Assembly: GCA_002705605.1 (NCBI GenBank)
Contig: PAJD01000025.1
Coordinates: forward strand, 22,148-37,049
Reading direction: 5' to 3'
DNA: 14,902 bases
DNA from: Fidelibacterota bacterium
Lineage (GTDB): Bacteria; Fidelibacterota; Marinisomatia; SCGC-AAA003-L08; D37C17
Shown here piece after piece: positions 1-6,884 of the stretch. The translations under genes and the position numbers were made by a program. Below the pieces are notes generated by a model. That model was given only the letters and a program-made list of their open reading frames with translations, was not told the DNA's origin and made no database searches. The first letter of the stretch is position 1; every line of letters begins with the position of its first letter.

Positions 1-771
1 CTTGAAGACAGCTCTTTTGATTTTGTTTACAATTATTGGAAAGATAATGTCCAATTATCATCAATTTCTGGAGGGACTGATATTATCTCATGTTTTGCTT
101 TGGGAAATCCTAATCTATCTGTATATAAAGGAGAATTGCAATGCTTAGGGCTTGGAATGAGTGTTAAGAGTTATGATAAAAAAGGTAATCATAATTTTTT
201 ACAAAAAGGTGAATTGATTTGTGATAAAGCATTTCCATCTATGCCCATATATTTTTGGGGAGATAAAGGTAATAAGAAATATCTTAATGCATATTTTAGC
301 GATTTTAATAATAAATGGAAACATGGAGATTTTATTCTTATAAATTATAATTATGGTGTTAAAATATATGGTAGATCAGATTCTACTTTGAATCCTGGAG
401 GAATCAGAATTGGTACTGCTGAAATTTATCAAGCGTTAAATAGTTTGAAATATATTAAAGACTCTTTAGTCGTAGGTCAGACTAAAGATAAAGATGAAAG
501 AATTATTTTATTTGTAATATTAAATAATGATATTGATTTTGATTTTAATATAAAAGAAGAAATAAAAATGAAAATTAGAAAATACTGTTCTCCAAAACAT
601 GTTCCATCTATTATTTTGCCTGTTGAAGATATTCCGTATACAATGAATGGGAAAAAAGTTGAGGTCGCTGTTAAGAAAATTATAAATGGTTTTGAAGTTG
701 ATAATAAAGAATCTTTAGTTAATCCAGAATCTTTAGAATTATTTAGAAATATAGAAGAGCTTTATATATGA
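1..771 (+). CDS. aacS: Acetoacetyl-CoA synthetase, C-terminal part (5' end outside window)
   Basis: The frame is open from base 1, so this is the last 256 residues of a longer protein (family members are about 650 aa). It is an acyl-adenylate-forming (ANL) ligase. Acetoacetyl-CoA synthetase activates acetoacetate with ATP and CoA in the cytosol, for ketone-body or polyhydroxybutyrate-derived carbon use. Seen near the window start: SISGGTDIISCFALGNP and then GELQCLGLGM, which are the family's adenylate-binding stretch. Further on are a YGRSDSTLNPGGIRIGTAEIY hinge-type segment (the GRSD aspartate binds the ribose) and a C-terminal NGKKVEVAVKK, which carries the conserved catalytic-lysine region. 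The SGGTDI...NP signature favours acetoacetyl-CoA over acetyl-CoA synthetase. Its stop overlaps the ctaB start as ATGA (768-771), so the two genes are probably translationally coupled, an odd pairing of ketone-body metabolism with heme O synthesis. The TTG at 100 is internal, not a start. Confidence 0.92.
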   Translation, partial: LEDSSFDFVYNYWKDNVQLSSISGGTDIISCFALGNPNLSVYKGELQCLGLGMSVKSYDKKGNHNFLQKGELICDKAFPSMPIYFWGDKGNKKYLNAYFSDFNNKWKHGDFILINYNYGVKIYGRSDSTLNPGGIRIGTAEIYQALNSLKYIKDSLVVGQTKDKDERIILFVILNNDIDFDFNIKEEIKMKIRKYCSPKHVPSIILPVEDIPYTMNGKKVEVAVKKIINGFEVDNKESLVNPESLELFRNIEELYI

Positions 772-1634
772 GACCTTATTTGCAATTGATAAAAATGAAT
801 ATTACTATTCTAGTAGTAATAACTTCATATCTAGGTTATTATCTTGGCCTTAGATATATGGATTTTATAATGGTAGAATATGAAAGTTGGATAATTTTTC
901 TATATCTGATATCTGGTACTTTTATTAGTTCAAGTGGTGCTTGTATATTAAATCAATACTTTGAAGTAGAGTATGATAAGAAGATGAATAGGACAAAGCT
1001 TAGGCCATTACCTACAGGAACAATAAAATTGAAAAATGCATTAATTTTAGGTTTATTTTTGTCTTTTCTCGGACCTTTTATCCTATTAAAAATTAATTTT
1101 TTAACATCATTAATTTCTGTTTTAACAATTTTAATTTATATAATTGTATATACTCCATTAAAAAGGTATTCATCTTTTAATACTATAATTGGAGCAATTC
1201 CTGGGGCGTTACCACCATTGGGAGGATGGGTCGCTGCAACAAATGAAATAAATATACAAGGAATGTTGCTATTTGGCATATTATTTTGTTGGCAAATACC
1301 TCATTTTTATTCTTTAGCAATTATTTATAAAGAGGATTATAAATTGGGAGGATTTAAAATGCTTCCGGGAAATGCAAATAGTTCTAATATGGTAAATTTT
1401 CAGATCATCTTTTTTACTATGGCGCTTATATATTCTTCAATTGGAATTTACATATTGAATCTCACTTCATTTATATATGTTGTTGGGGCAGTGTTATTGG
1501 GCCTTATTTTTTTAATTTATTCATCAATTATAATTTTTGATTACTCAAGTCAAGCCGTTAAAAATATTTTTATTTTTTCAATTATTTATTTACCAAGTTT
1601 ATTATTACTTATTTTAATTGATTCATTTTTTTAG
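768..1634 (+). CDS. ctaB: Protoheme IX farnesyltransferase (heme O synthase)
   Basis: UbiA-superfamily integral membrane prenyltransferase of 288 aa, the normal length. It adds a farnesyl group from farnesyl diphosphate to the 2-vinyl of heme B to make heme O. Visible motifs are the first Asp-rich prenyl-diphosphate/Mg site, NQYFEVEYDKKMNRTKLRPLP starting at N62. Its NxxxE form resembles mitochondrial COX10 more than the bacterial NxxxD form. Next come YTPLKR (residues 128-133), the GAIPGALPPLGGW loop (about 142-154), WQIPHFYSLA (175-184) and DYKLGGFKMLP (about 190-200), the second Asp-containing site. About eight or nine hydrophobic spans separate these motifs. It overlaps the upstream aacS stop by 4 nt (ATGA), and ctaA follows 6 nt downstream. 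Together ctaB and ctaA make heme A for an aa3-type oxidase encoded elsewhere. Confidence 0.97.
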   Translation: MRPYLQLIKMNITILVVITSYLGYYLGLRYMDFIMVEYESWIIFLYLISGTFISSSGACILNQYFEVEYDKKMNRTKLRPLPTGTIKLKNALILGLFLSFLGPFILLKINFLTSLISVLTILIYIIVYTPLKRYSSFNTIIGAIPGALPPLGGWVAATNEINIQGMLLFGILFCWQIPHFYSLAIIYKEDYKLGGFKMLPGNANSSNMVNFQIIFFTMALIYSSIGIYILNLTSFIYVVGAVLLGLIFLIYSSIIIFDYSSQAVKNIFIFSIIYLPSLLLLILIDSFF

Positions 1635-1640
1635 ATAATT

Positions 1641-2654
1641 ATGAAAATTAATAATAAAATAATTACATGGTTAAATATTAGTATGATAGTTTTGTTATTA
1701 ATGATTATCATTGGTGGAACTACTAGACTTACTGATTCTGGCTTATCAATGGTCTCTTGGAAGCCGATAACAGGAATTTTTCCTCCTATTGGATTAGAAG
1801 AATGGCAAAATTCTTTTAATGATTATAAATCATTCCCAGAATATAAAATAATAAATTATAATATTAGTTTAAGTGAATATAAATCTATTTATTATTGGGA
1901 GTATTTGCATCGATTATTAGGTCGTATTATAGGACTGTTATTTTTAATTCCTTTTTTATATTTTTTATATAAGGGTTTTTTAAATAAGCAATTGATAAAA
2001 AAGTTATTAATTGTTTTTTTTATGGGTGGATTTCAAGGTTTTTTAGGTTGGTATATGGTGAAAAGTGGACTCGTTGATATTCCACATGTTAGTCATTATA
2101 GATTAGCTATTCATTTATCTCTAGCTTTTTTCATATTATCATATATTTATAAATTGAAATTATCTTTATTAGTTACAAAGTTAAGCAAGGATTATAATTA
2201 CAAGTACTACGATAGATTAATTTCGATTATTATTGGTATGTTATTTATTCAAATTGTATATGGAGCATTTAATGCTGGTTTGAAAACTGTAAATACTATA
2301 AACACATTTCCATTTTATAATGGTTCTATTTTACCCGTTTCTAATATTTCTTTAGATTCATTTTGGTTGTTTTTCTTTGAAAATCATTATGGCGTTCAAA
2401 TTATTCATCGATTTTTAGGATTGATGATTATGGGGTTGATAATGTTTTTTTCTTACAAGTCAAATATGTCAAATAGTAGAATAAAGCTAGAAAGTCAATA
2501 TCTAATTGTATTAATTTTGTTCCAGTGTATGGTAGGCATTTTAACTCTAATATCAGATGCTTCGTTTGTATTTGCTTTGCTGCATCAATTTTTAGCTATT
2601 TTAACTATCCTTTTTACAATTAAAATCAAGCATAAATTAAGGTATGAAAAATAA
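1641..2654 (+). CDS. ctaA: Heme A synthase, COX15 type
   Basis: Membrane heme O monooxygenase of 337 aa that oxidises the C8 methyl of heme O to the formyl group of heme A. Sequence evidence: an N-terminal GGTTRLTDSGLSMVSWKPITG block (about 25-45) followed by FPP; a long first extracytoplasmic loop without the Cys pair found in Bacillus-type CtaA; and four candidate heme-ligand histidines in the expected helices, H90 (EYLHRLLGR), H158 (RLAIHLS), H256 (IIHRFLG) and H315 (LLHQFLA). The long loop with EEWQNSF...SEYKSIYYWEYLHR is typical of the mitochondrial/alphaproteobacterial COX15 class. About eight transmembrane segments fit the two four-helix halves. The start is 6 nt after the ctaB stop and has no clear Shine-Dalgarno. 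The stop overlaps the next small ORF by one base (TAATG). Confidence 0.95.
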   Translation: MKINNKIITWLNISMIVLLLMIIIGGTTRLTDSGLSMVSWKPITGIFPPIGLEEWQNSFNDYKSFPEYKIINYNISLSEYKSIYYWEYLHRLLGRIIGLLFLIPFLYFLYKGFLNKQLIKKLLIVFFMGGFQGFLGWYMVKSGLVDIPHVSHYRLAIHLSLAFFILSYIYKLKLSLLVTKLSKDYNYKYYDRLISIIIGMLFIQIVYGAFNAGLKTVNTINTFPFYNGSILPVSNISLDSFWLFFFENHYGVQIIHRFLGLMIMGLIMFFSYKSNMSNSRIKLESQYLIVLILFQCMVGILTLISDASFVFALLHQFLAILTILFTIKIKHKLRYEK

Positions 2655-2752
2655 TGGAATCTGGAAATAAAAAAATAAAAGGATTATATGCAATGATAAT
2701 TTGTACTATTCTAACTTTAGCTTATTATATAATTGCTTTATACTATATTTAA
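2654..2752 (+). CDS. 32-aa single-span membrane microprotein, unknown function
   Basis: ATG at 2654 shares its A with the ctaA stop (TAATG), and the TAA at 2750-2752 shares its last A with the next start. The reading frame therefore fits exactly between two TAATG junctions, which is the main support for its being real. The protein starts MESGNKKIKG, a short basic, cytoplasm-facing N-terminus. A hydrophobic stretch of about 20 residues follows (from about L11 to the C-terminus, ending ALYYI), giving one transmembrane helix with almost nothing outside. I do not recognise a family. Its size and position recall small accessory subunits or assembly factors of respiratory oxidases and bc complexes, but that is inference from context. 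Such genes are usually missed by gene callers with a minimum ORF length. Confidence 0.62.
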   Translation: MESGNKKIKGLYAMIICTILTLAYYIIALYYI

Positions 2753-3090
2753 TGAAAAAGAAAAGTCCAAAGCATCCTAGGTTGTATTTAAGTGAAAAGT
2801 TTGTAGATTCTTCAGATAAAAAAACATTTAAGTATTTATCAAATGATTTTATTGATAATCAAAGATTAGAAAAGGAAGAAGTTGTCGATAAAAATGATTA
2901 TTCTATTTTCGATAAAAATTGTCAAGAATATGATAAATTAAATAAATTTATTAAAATACAAAAAATTGTTTTAAAGAAGCATAAAAAGGATAGAAATTAT
3001 GATGCTGAAAATATCGTTAAATCTAGTATTAATTTAATGGAAAATTTTAAAAAAGATTTTGATAGTTGGTTTAAAAAAAATAAAATTTAA
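2752..3090 (+). CDS. 112-aa Lys-rich soluble protein, unknown function
   Basis: The start is set at the ATG at 2752, which overlaps the preceding 32-aa ORF by one base (TAATG). An in-frame TTG at 2701 would lie inside that small gene and would add a spurious hydrophobic leader. The product begins MKKKSPKHPRLYLSEKF. It is strongly charged and Lys-rich, with no membrane span or signal peptide and one Cys (in NCQEYDK). It is probably mostly helical, ending in LMENFKKDFDSWFKKNKI-like amphipathic sequence. Coding bias is good and it sits in an unbroken gene chain, so it is very likely expressed. No domain is recognised. Given its neighbours, a cytoplasmic partner of the small membrane proteins or an assembly factor for the respiratory complex is possible, but nothing in the sequence shows it. 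Confidence 0.83.
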   Translation: MKKKSPKHPRLYLSEKFVDSSDKKTFKYLSNDFIDNQRLEKEEVVDKNDYSIFDKNCQEYDKLNKFIKIQKIVLKKHKKDRNYDAENIVKSSINLMENFKKDFDSWFKKNKI

Positions 3091-3092
3091 TT

Positions 3093-3251
3093 ATGCAGTT
3101 TGATTGGCTTACAATAGATTGGTTGATGAAAAATCTTGATTGGATAGCAATTGTTTTGATAGGATCTATGTTGATTTTATTTTTATTTCCGGTTCTATTA
3201 GGTCATGATTTAAAAAGGAAAGCAGATAAAATGAAAGATAAGAATGATTAA
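3093..3251 (+). CDS. 52-aa single-span membrane microprotein, unknown function
   Basis: ATG lies 2 nt after the previous stop, and the TAA is at 3249-3251. The protein starts MQFDWLTIDWLMKNLDW, an amphipathic, Trp-rich stretch. One transmembrane helix follows (about residues 17-37, containing IAIVLIGSMLILFLFPVLL). It ends in a short, highly charged tail, HDLKRKADKMKDKND. The positive-inside rule places the C-terminus in the cytoplasm. No family is recognised, and no Shine-Dalgarno is evident, so translation is probably coupled to the upstream gene. The next ORF starts inside this one (8-nt overlap), another sign of a tightly packed real gene string. Confidence 0.74.
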   Translation: MQFDWLTIDWLMKNLDWIAIVLIGSMLILFLFPVLLGHDLKRKADKMKDKND

Positions 3252-3381
3252 TTTAAATTTGATAGTCTTTTTGTTGTTTGTTTTTTTTATGATTTCAATG
3301 AGCAAAATAATGTCTTTATCAAGGGAAGTAAGAAAAATTGATAGAACTCTGCAGCATTTAATGAAAAAAAATAAAAAATGA
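3244..3381 (+). CDS. 45-aa single-span membrane microprotein, unknown function
   Basis: The start at 3244 lies 8 nt inside the end of the 52-aa ORF. The TGA (3379-3381) overlaps the start of the HEAT-repeat gene as ATGA. The protein begins MINLNLIVFLLFVFF. It has an N-terminal hydrophobic helix (about residues 3-17), then a basic amphipathic tail of about 28 residues (SREVRKIDRTLQHLMKKNKK at the end), likely cytoplasmic. No family is recognised. The overlap with genes on both sides and the membrane topology argue for a real product, but a 138-bp ORF in AT-rich DNA could arise by chance. The absence of any other gene covering 3252-3377 favours it. Confidence 0.66.
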   Translation: MINLNLIVFLLFVFFMISMSKIMSLSREVRKIDRTLQHLMKKNKK

Positions 3382-4247
3382 ATGATAGCTTAGATAATAA
3401 AGAAGATATTAACAATTCAAGTAGAGTTTATTCCTTGTTTTACTCATTTTTTTTAATTCCATTAATGATAACTATTTTTGGAGTTCTTTTTTTCTTTTTA
3501 TTTGAAATTTTAACTTACGAAGAACAGGACCCCCAGCATCTTTTAAATAATATCAAATCAGGCTCTCTAACAAAAAGGTGGCAATCTGCTTATGAACTAT
3601 CTAATTTAATGAAAGATCCAGATAAAATTCCTGTTAGTGATTTATTTACTAATCAAATGATTTCAATGTATGAAAAATCAATTTACGATGATAATCGTGT
3701 AAGGATATATTTAGCTTTAGCAATGGGACAAACAGCTAATCCTAAATTTGGTAGTTCTTTGATTAAAGGTCTTGATGATGAGAATTTAGAAAATAGAATT
3801 GCTGCAATAAAAGGACTGGGAATGGTAAAGTTTAGTACCTCAGTTGATAAATTAAATAACATATCTATTTCCGATAGTGATATCCAAGAGAGATTGGCAG
3901 CGGTTATATCATTAGGAGAAATAGGTGATAAAAGCTCAGAGGTTTATTTGCTTTCTTTATTAGAAGATGAAGAACCAAATATAAGATGGGATTCAGCTAT
4001 AGCTCTTATTAAAATGGGTAATATAAGTGGTGTTTATATATTAGAAAAACTTTTAAAAAGAAATTATTATAAAAATTATTCGAATATAGATGAAAATGAA
4101 GTTAATAATTCTATGCTTACAGTATTAGCTTTAGTCTCTAAATATCCTGTCAATTCTTTTAAGGATGAGTTAGAATTTTTAGCAACAAAAGAAGAAAATA
4201 TTAAAATAAGAGAATTTTCTATGAAAATTCTTAGTGAACATTATTAA
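3378..4247 (+). CDS. Membrane-anchored HEAT-repeat protein of the bc-complex operon
   Basis: A 289-aa protein with a short polar N-terminus, one strong transmembrane helix (about residues 18-45, FLIPLMITIFGVLFFFLFEIL) and a soluble domain of helical repeats. Repeat-like segments with the HEAT/PBS-lyase pattern are seen around RIYLALAMGQTANPKFG, NRIAAIKGLGMVKF, ERLAAVISLGEIGDKSS and IRWDSAIALIKMGN (about 108-215). These share the alternating A-hydrophobic-A-L-G-x-(I/M)-G/K spacing at about 35-residue periods. HEAT arrays bind proteins and are not usually catalytic. Its place directly before the Rieske gene suggests a scaffold or assembly role for the quinol:cytochrome c reductase; this is inference. 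The start overlaps the preceding stop (ATGA). The soluble domain probably faces the periplasm if the N-terminus is inside, but topology is uncertain. Confidence 0.88.
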   Translation: MNDSLDNKEDINNSSRVYSLFYSFFLIPLMITIFGVLFFFLFEILTYEEQDPQHLLNNIKSGSLTKRWQSAYELSNLMKDPDKIPVSDLFTNQMISMYEKSIYDDNRVRIYLALAMGQTANPKFGSSLIKGLDDENLENRIAAIKGLGMVKFSTSVDKLNNISISDSDIQERLAAVISLGEIGDKSSEVYLLSLLEDEEPNIRWDSAIALIKMGNISGVYILEKLLKRNYYKNYSNIDENEVNNSMLTVLALVSKYPVNSFKDELEFLATKEENIKIREFSMKILSEHY

Positions 4248-4282
4248 ATTAGTTATCTGGCATATATAATAATTTTAAATAA

Positions 4283-4963
4283 ATGAATTTAACACAAGAA
4301 GAAAAAAATAAGTTAATAAGTGCTAAGGATGAATCAGATTGGTATAAGACCATTGAAGATATAAAGTCCACTAGAAATGGTTTATATCCAAATGATTTAG
4401 CAAGAGAAGTTTTGTCTATCTATCATAATAAATTCCCAGTAAATAAATACCCAGAATACGAAGATTCTAAGCAAACTATAATGAATAGAAAATCATTTCT
4501 TACAACTCTAAGTGTTGGTTGGGTTGCATTTGCTGCTGCAACAGGTGGGTTTTTCACAGTTCTGATTAGATTTCTATTTCCCAATGTATTGTTTGAGCCT
4601 CCTCAATCTTTTAAGATAGGGTTTCCTGAGGATTTTGAACCAGGTAAAGTTGATTTACGTTTTAAAAAGCAGTATAATGTATGGATTGTTAGAGATGATG
4701 AGAAAATCATTGCTTTATCTACTGTTTGTACTCATTTAGGATGCACCCCAAATTGGCAAGAAACTGAGAGAAAATTCAAGTGCCCATGTCATGGTAGTGG
4801 TTTTAGATCAAGTGGTATCAATTTTGAAGGTCCTGCACCAAGACCATTAGAACGATTTAAGATTGGTTTAGCTAATGATGGACAAATTATTGTAGATAAA
4901 ACAAAAATGTTTAAATATGAAAAAGGTGAATGGAATAGATCAGAATCTTTTCTAAAGGTTTAA
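4283..4963 (+). CDS. qcrA: Rieske 2Fe-2S protein of quinol:cytochrome c reductase
   Basis: A 226-aa high-potential Rieske subunit that takes one electron from quinol at the Qo site and passes it to cytochrome c. Cluster ligands are C149 and H151 in CTHLGC and C167 and H170 in CPCHGSG; C154 and C169 form the usual disulfide. The GPAPRPL strand (183-189) after the cluster is also conserved. A single transmembrane anchor spans about residues 75-100. It is preceded by NRKSFL (68-73), which occupies the place of the Tat motif but has RK instead of RR. The N-terminus before the anchor is about 65 residues, longer and more charged than in many Rieske proteins (compare Bacillus QcrA), and probably cytoplasmic. 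It lies 35 nt after the HEAT gene, the largest gap in the operon. Cytochrome b follows 12 nt downstream. Confidence 0.97.
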   Translation: MNLTQEEKNKLISAKDESDWYKTIEDIKSTRNGLYPNDLAREVLSIYHNKFPVNKYPEYEDSKQTIMNRKSFLTTLSVGWVAFAAATGGFFTVLIRFLFPNVLFEPPQSFKIGFPEDFEPGKVDLRFKKQYNVWIVRDDEKIIALSTVCTHLGCTPNWQETERKFKCPCHGSGFRSSGINFEGPAPRPLERFKIGLANDGQIIVDKTKMFKYEKGEWNRSESFLKV

Positions 4964-4975
4964 TGGAGAATTATT

Positions 4976-5764
4976 ATGTCTGATAAGAAAAAAACAATAT
5001 TAGATTATTTGAATGAATCAATGGTTTGGAAATCTATTTTCAGATCGGGTGTTCCAAGGACAAGAAGACAGAGAATGTATGCTGTTTTAGGTAATGTTTT
5101 TTTACATCTACATCCAGCTAGATTACCAAGGCATGCTGTCAAAGTAGGTTATACATGGTGTATGGGAGGATTGTCTTTCTTTTTATTTGTTGTTTTGACA
5201 ATTACTGGCATTTTATTGATGTTTTATTATAGGCCTACTGTGGAGTATGCATTTACTGATATTATTGATTTAGGTGAACAAGTTCCTTTAGGTATTATGA
5301 GAGAAATTCATAGATGGGGAGCTCATTCTATGGTTTTAACTACATGGTTGCATATGCTTAGAGTATTTATGACAGGTTCTTATAAACCTCCAAGAGAATT
5401 CAACTGGGCTGTAGGAGTTATATTAATGACTTTAACATTGCTCTTGAGTTTTACGGGGTATTTGCTTCCTTGGGATCAATTAGCTATATGGGCTGTTACT
5501 GTAGGATCTAATATGGCAAGGGCGACACCATTTTTAGGACATGAAGGTCCTGGGGCATCTTTATTAGCGATTGGTGATGTCAATTTGGTACATTCAGGCT
5601 CTGACGTAAGATTTGCCTTATTAGGTGGAAGATTTGTAGGTGAAGCTACATTACTAAGGTTTTATGTATTGCATTGTATTGCTGTTCCTTTCATAGCAAT
5701 GATATTTATGGCAGTACATTTTTGGAGAATCAGAAAAGATGGAGGTATTTCAGGGCCTTTATAA
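4976..5764 (+). CDS. qcrB: Cytochrome b, b6-type N-terminal half of bc complex
   Basis: A 262-aa four-helix cytochrome b carrying both b hemes of the Q cycle. Axial histidines are H112 and H126 (14 apart) and H233 and H248 (15 apart). The 15-residue second spacing is the b6/menaquinol-type pattern rather than the mitochondrial one. Other landmarks are FYYRPTVEYAF (83-93), GYLLPWDQLAIWAVTVGSN (161-179), GHEGPGA, LLGGRFVGEATLLRFYVLH (215-233) and a C-terminal RKDGGISGPL, as in menaquinol:cytochrome c reductases. C62 in YTWCMGG aligns with the Cys of cytochrome b6 (YCLGG) that covalently holds the extra high-spin heme ci/cn. A good Shine-Dalgarno (GGAGAA, 4965-4970) precedes the ATG by 5 nt, one of the few in the operon. 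The stop overlaps the next start as TAATG. Confidence 0.97.
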   Translation: MSDKKKTILDYLNESMVWKSIFRSGVPRTRRQRMYAVLGNVFLHLHPARLPRHAVKVGYTWCMGGLSFFLFVVLTITGILLMFYYRPTVEYAFTDIIDLGEQVPLGIMREIHRWGAHSMVLTTWLHMLRVFMTGSYKPPREFNWAVGVILMTLTLLLSFTGYLLPWDQLAIWAVTVGSNMARATPFLGHEGPGASLLAIGDVNLVHSGSDVRFALLGGRFVGEATLLRFYVLHCIAVPFIAMIFMAVHFWRIRKDGGISGPL

Positions 5765-6882
5765 TGATTGACAATTTAAAAAATATTATAGATTATCTTT
5801 CTACACCAACTATTTCATTTACTATTTTAACAGTTATGTTTCCATTCCTATTTCCTCCAACAGATTGGTTTGATAAAATAAGTAGAAAATTTGGTATATG
5901 GAGAGTTTGGACAAATACTGGTGGTTTAATACTATTTGTTTTGACAACAGCTTTCTTTTATATGGGATTTAATGATGATAATTTTAGTATCATACTAAAC
6001 AAGCCAGATAATTTTCCTATTATAATGATGATATATACGATGTTTTTTTTCACATGGTATGGAATGAAAAAATCGTATATTAATGATAGAAGAATTGATA
6101 GAGGTAAAAAACCAAATGAATATCATGATCCAGATGATAAAGTATTAGTTTGGCCAGATCTAGTATATATTGAATTTATTGCTTTATTGTTATTTACGGT
6201 TTTTTTAATAGTTTGGTCAATCCTAGTTGCAGCTCCATTAGAAGAACCGGCTAATCCATCTGTTACCCCTAATCCATCTAAAGCTCCATGGTATTTTTTA
6301 GGGTTGCAAGAAATGCTTGTTTATTATGATCCATGGTTAGCTGGTGTGCTTTTTCCAACATTCATAATATTAGGAATGTGCGCTATACCTTATATGGATA
6401 TTAACCCTAAAGGTGATGGGTATTATTCATTTAAAGAAAGAAGGGTCGGTTATTCTATTTTTATGTACGGTTGGTTAGTCCTTTGGATATATTTAATAGT
6501 AATAGGTACTTTTTTCAGGGGTCCAAATTGGAATTTTTATGGTCCATTTGAATGGTGGGATCCTCATAAACTAGAAGTCCTAAATAATGTTAATTTATCT
6601 GAATACTTTTGGGTTATTATGTTAAATCAACCACTTCCATCGAATGTAATTTTAAGAGAATCTGTTGGTTTTCTAGTCACTATATTATATTTATTTGTAT
6701 TGCCTGTATTCCTTGCTAAAACTTATTTAAAAAATATGCTAAAGGAATATGGACCGGTTCGATATGTATTTTTAATGCTAATGGGATTATCTATGCTTTC
6801 TCTTCCAATAAAAATGTATTTAAGGTGGTTTTTTAATCTTAAATATATTGTTGCAATCCCTGAATATTTCTTTAATATCTAA
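5764..6882 (+). CDS. Cytochrome b C-terminal half (subunit IV-like), extended
   Basis: The start is taken at the ATG at 5764, which shares its A with the cytochrome b stop (TAATG). An earlier in-frame TTG at 5674 would lie inside cytochrome b in another frame. The protein is 372 aa. The core subunit-IV segment contains VLVWPDLVYIE, then EEPANPSVTPNPSKAPWYFLGLQEML (about 160-184), the Qo-site ef-loop region, where the usual PEWY is APWY (residues 174-177). About eight hydrophobic spans are visible. That is many more than the three helices of cytochrome b6f subunit IV: about three precede the Qo loop and two or three follow it. Split b6 + IV genes are usual in menaquinol-type complexes. It forms the second half of the quinol-oxidising site. 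The following multiheme cytochrome starts 2 nt downstream. Confidence 0.94.
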   Translation: MIDNLKNIIDYLSTPTISFTILTVMFPFLFPPTDWFDKISRKFGIWRVWTNTGGLILFVLTTAFFYMGFNDDNFSIILNKPDNFPIIMMIYTMFFFTWYGMKKSYINDRRIDRGKKPNEYHDPDDKVLVWPDLVYIEFIALLLFTVFLIVWSILVAAPLEEPANPSVTPNPSKAPWYFLGLQEMLVYYDPWLAGVLFPTFIILGMCAIPYMDINPKGDGYYSFKERRVGYSIFMYGWLVLWIYLIVIGTFFRGPNWNFYGPFEWWDPHKLEVLNNVNLSEYFWVIMLNQPLPSNVILRESVGFLVTILYLFVLPVFLAKTYLKNMLKEYGPVRYVFLMLMGLSMLSLPIKMYLRWFFNLKYIVAIPEYFFNI

Positions 6883-6884
6883 TC

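Noticed and set aside
2701..2751. TTG at 2701 as start of the 112-aa gene
   Set aside because: It would lie within the 32-aa ORF and add an unlikely leader; the ATG at 2752 in TAATG is the natural coupled start.
5674..5763. TTG at 5674 as start of the subunit-IV-like gene
   Set aside because: The added 30 residues are encoded by cytochrome b in another frame and have no family similarity; the ATG at 5764 overlaps the stop as TAATG.
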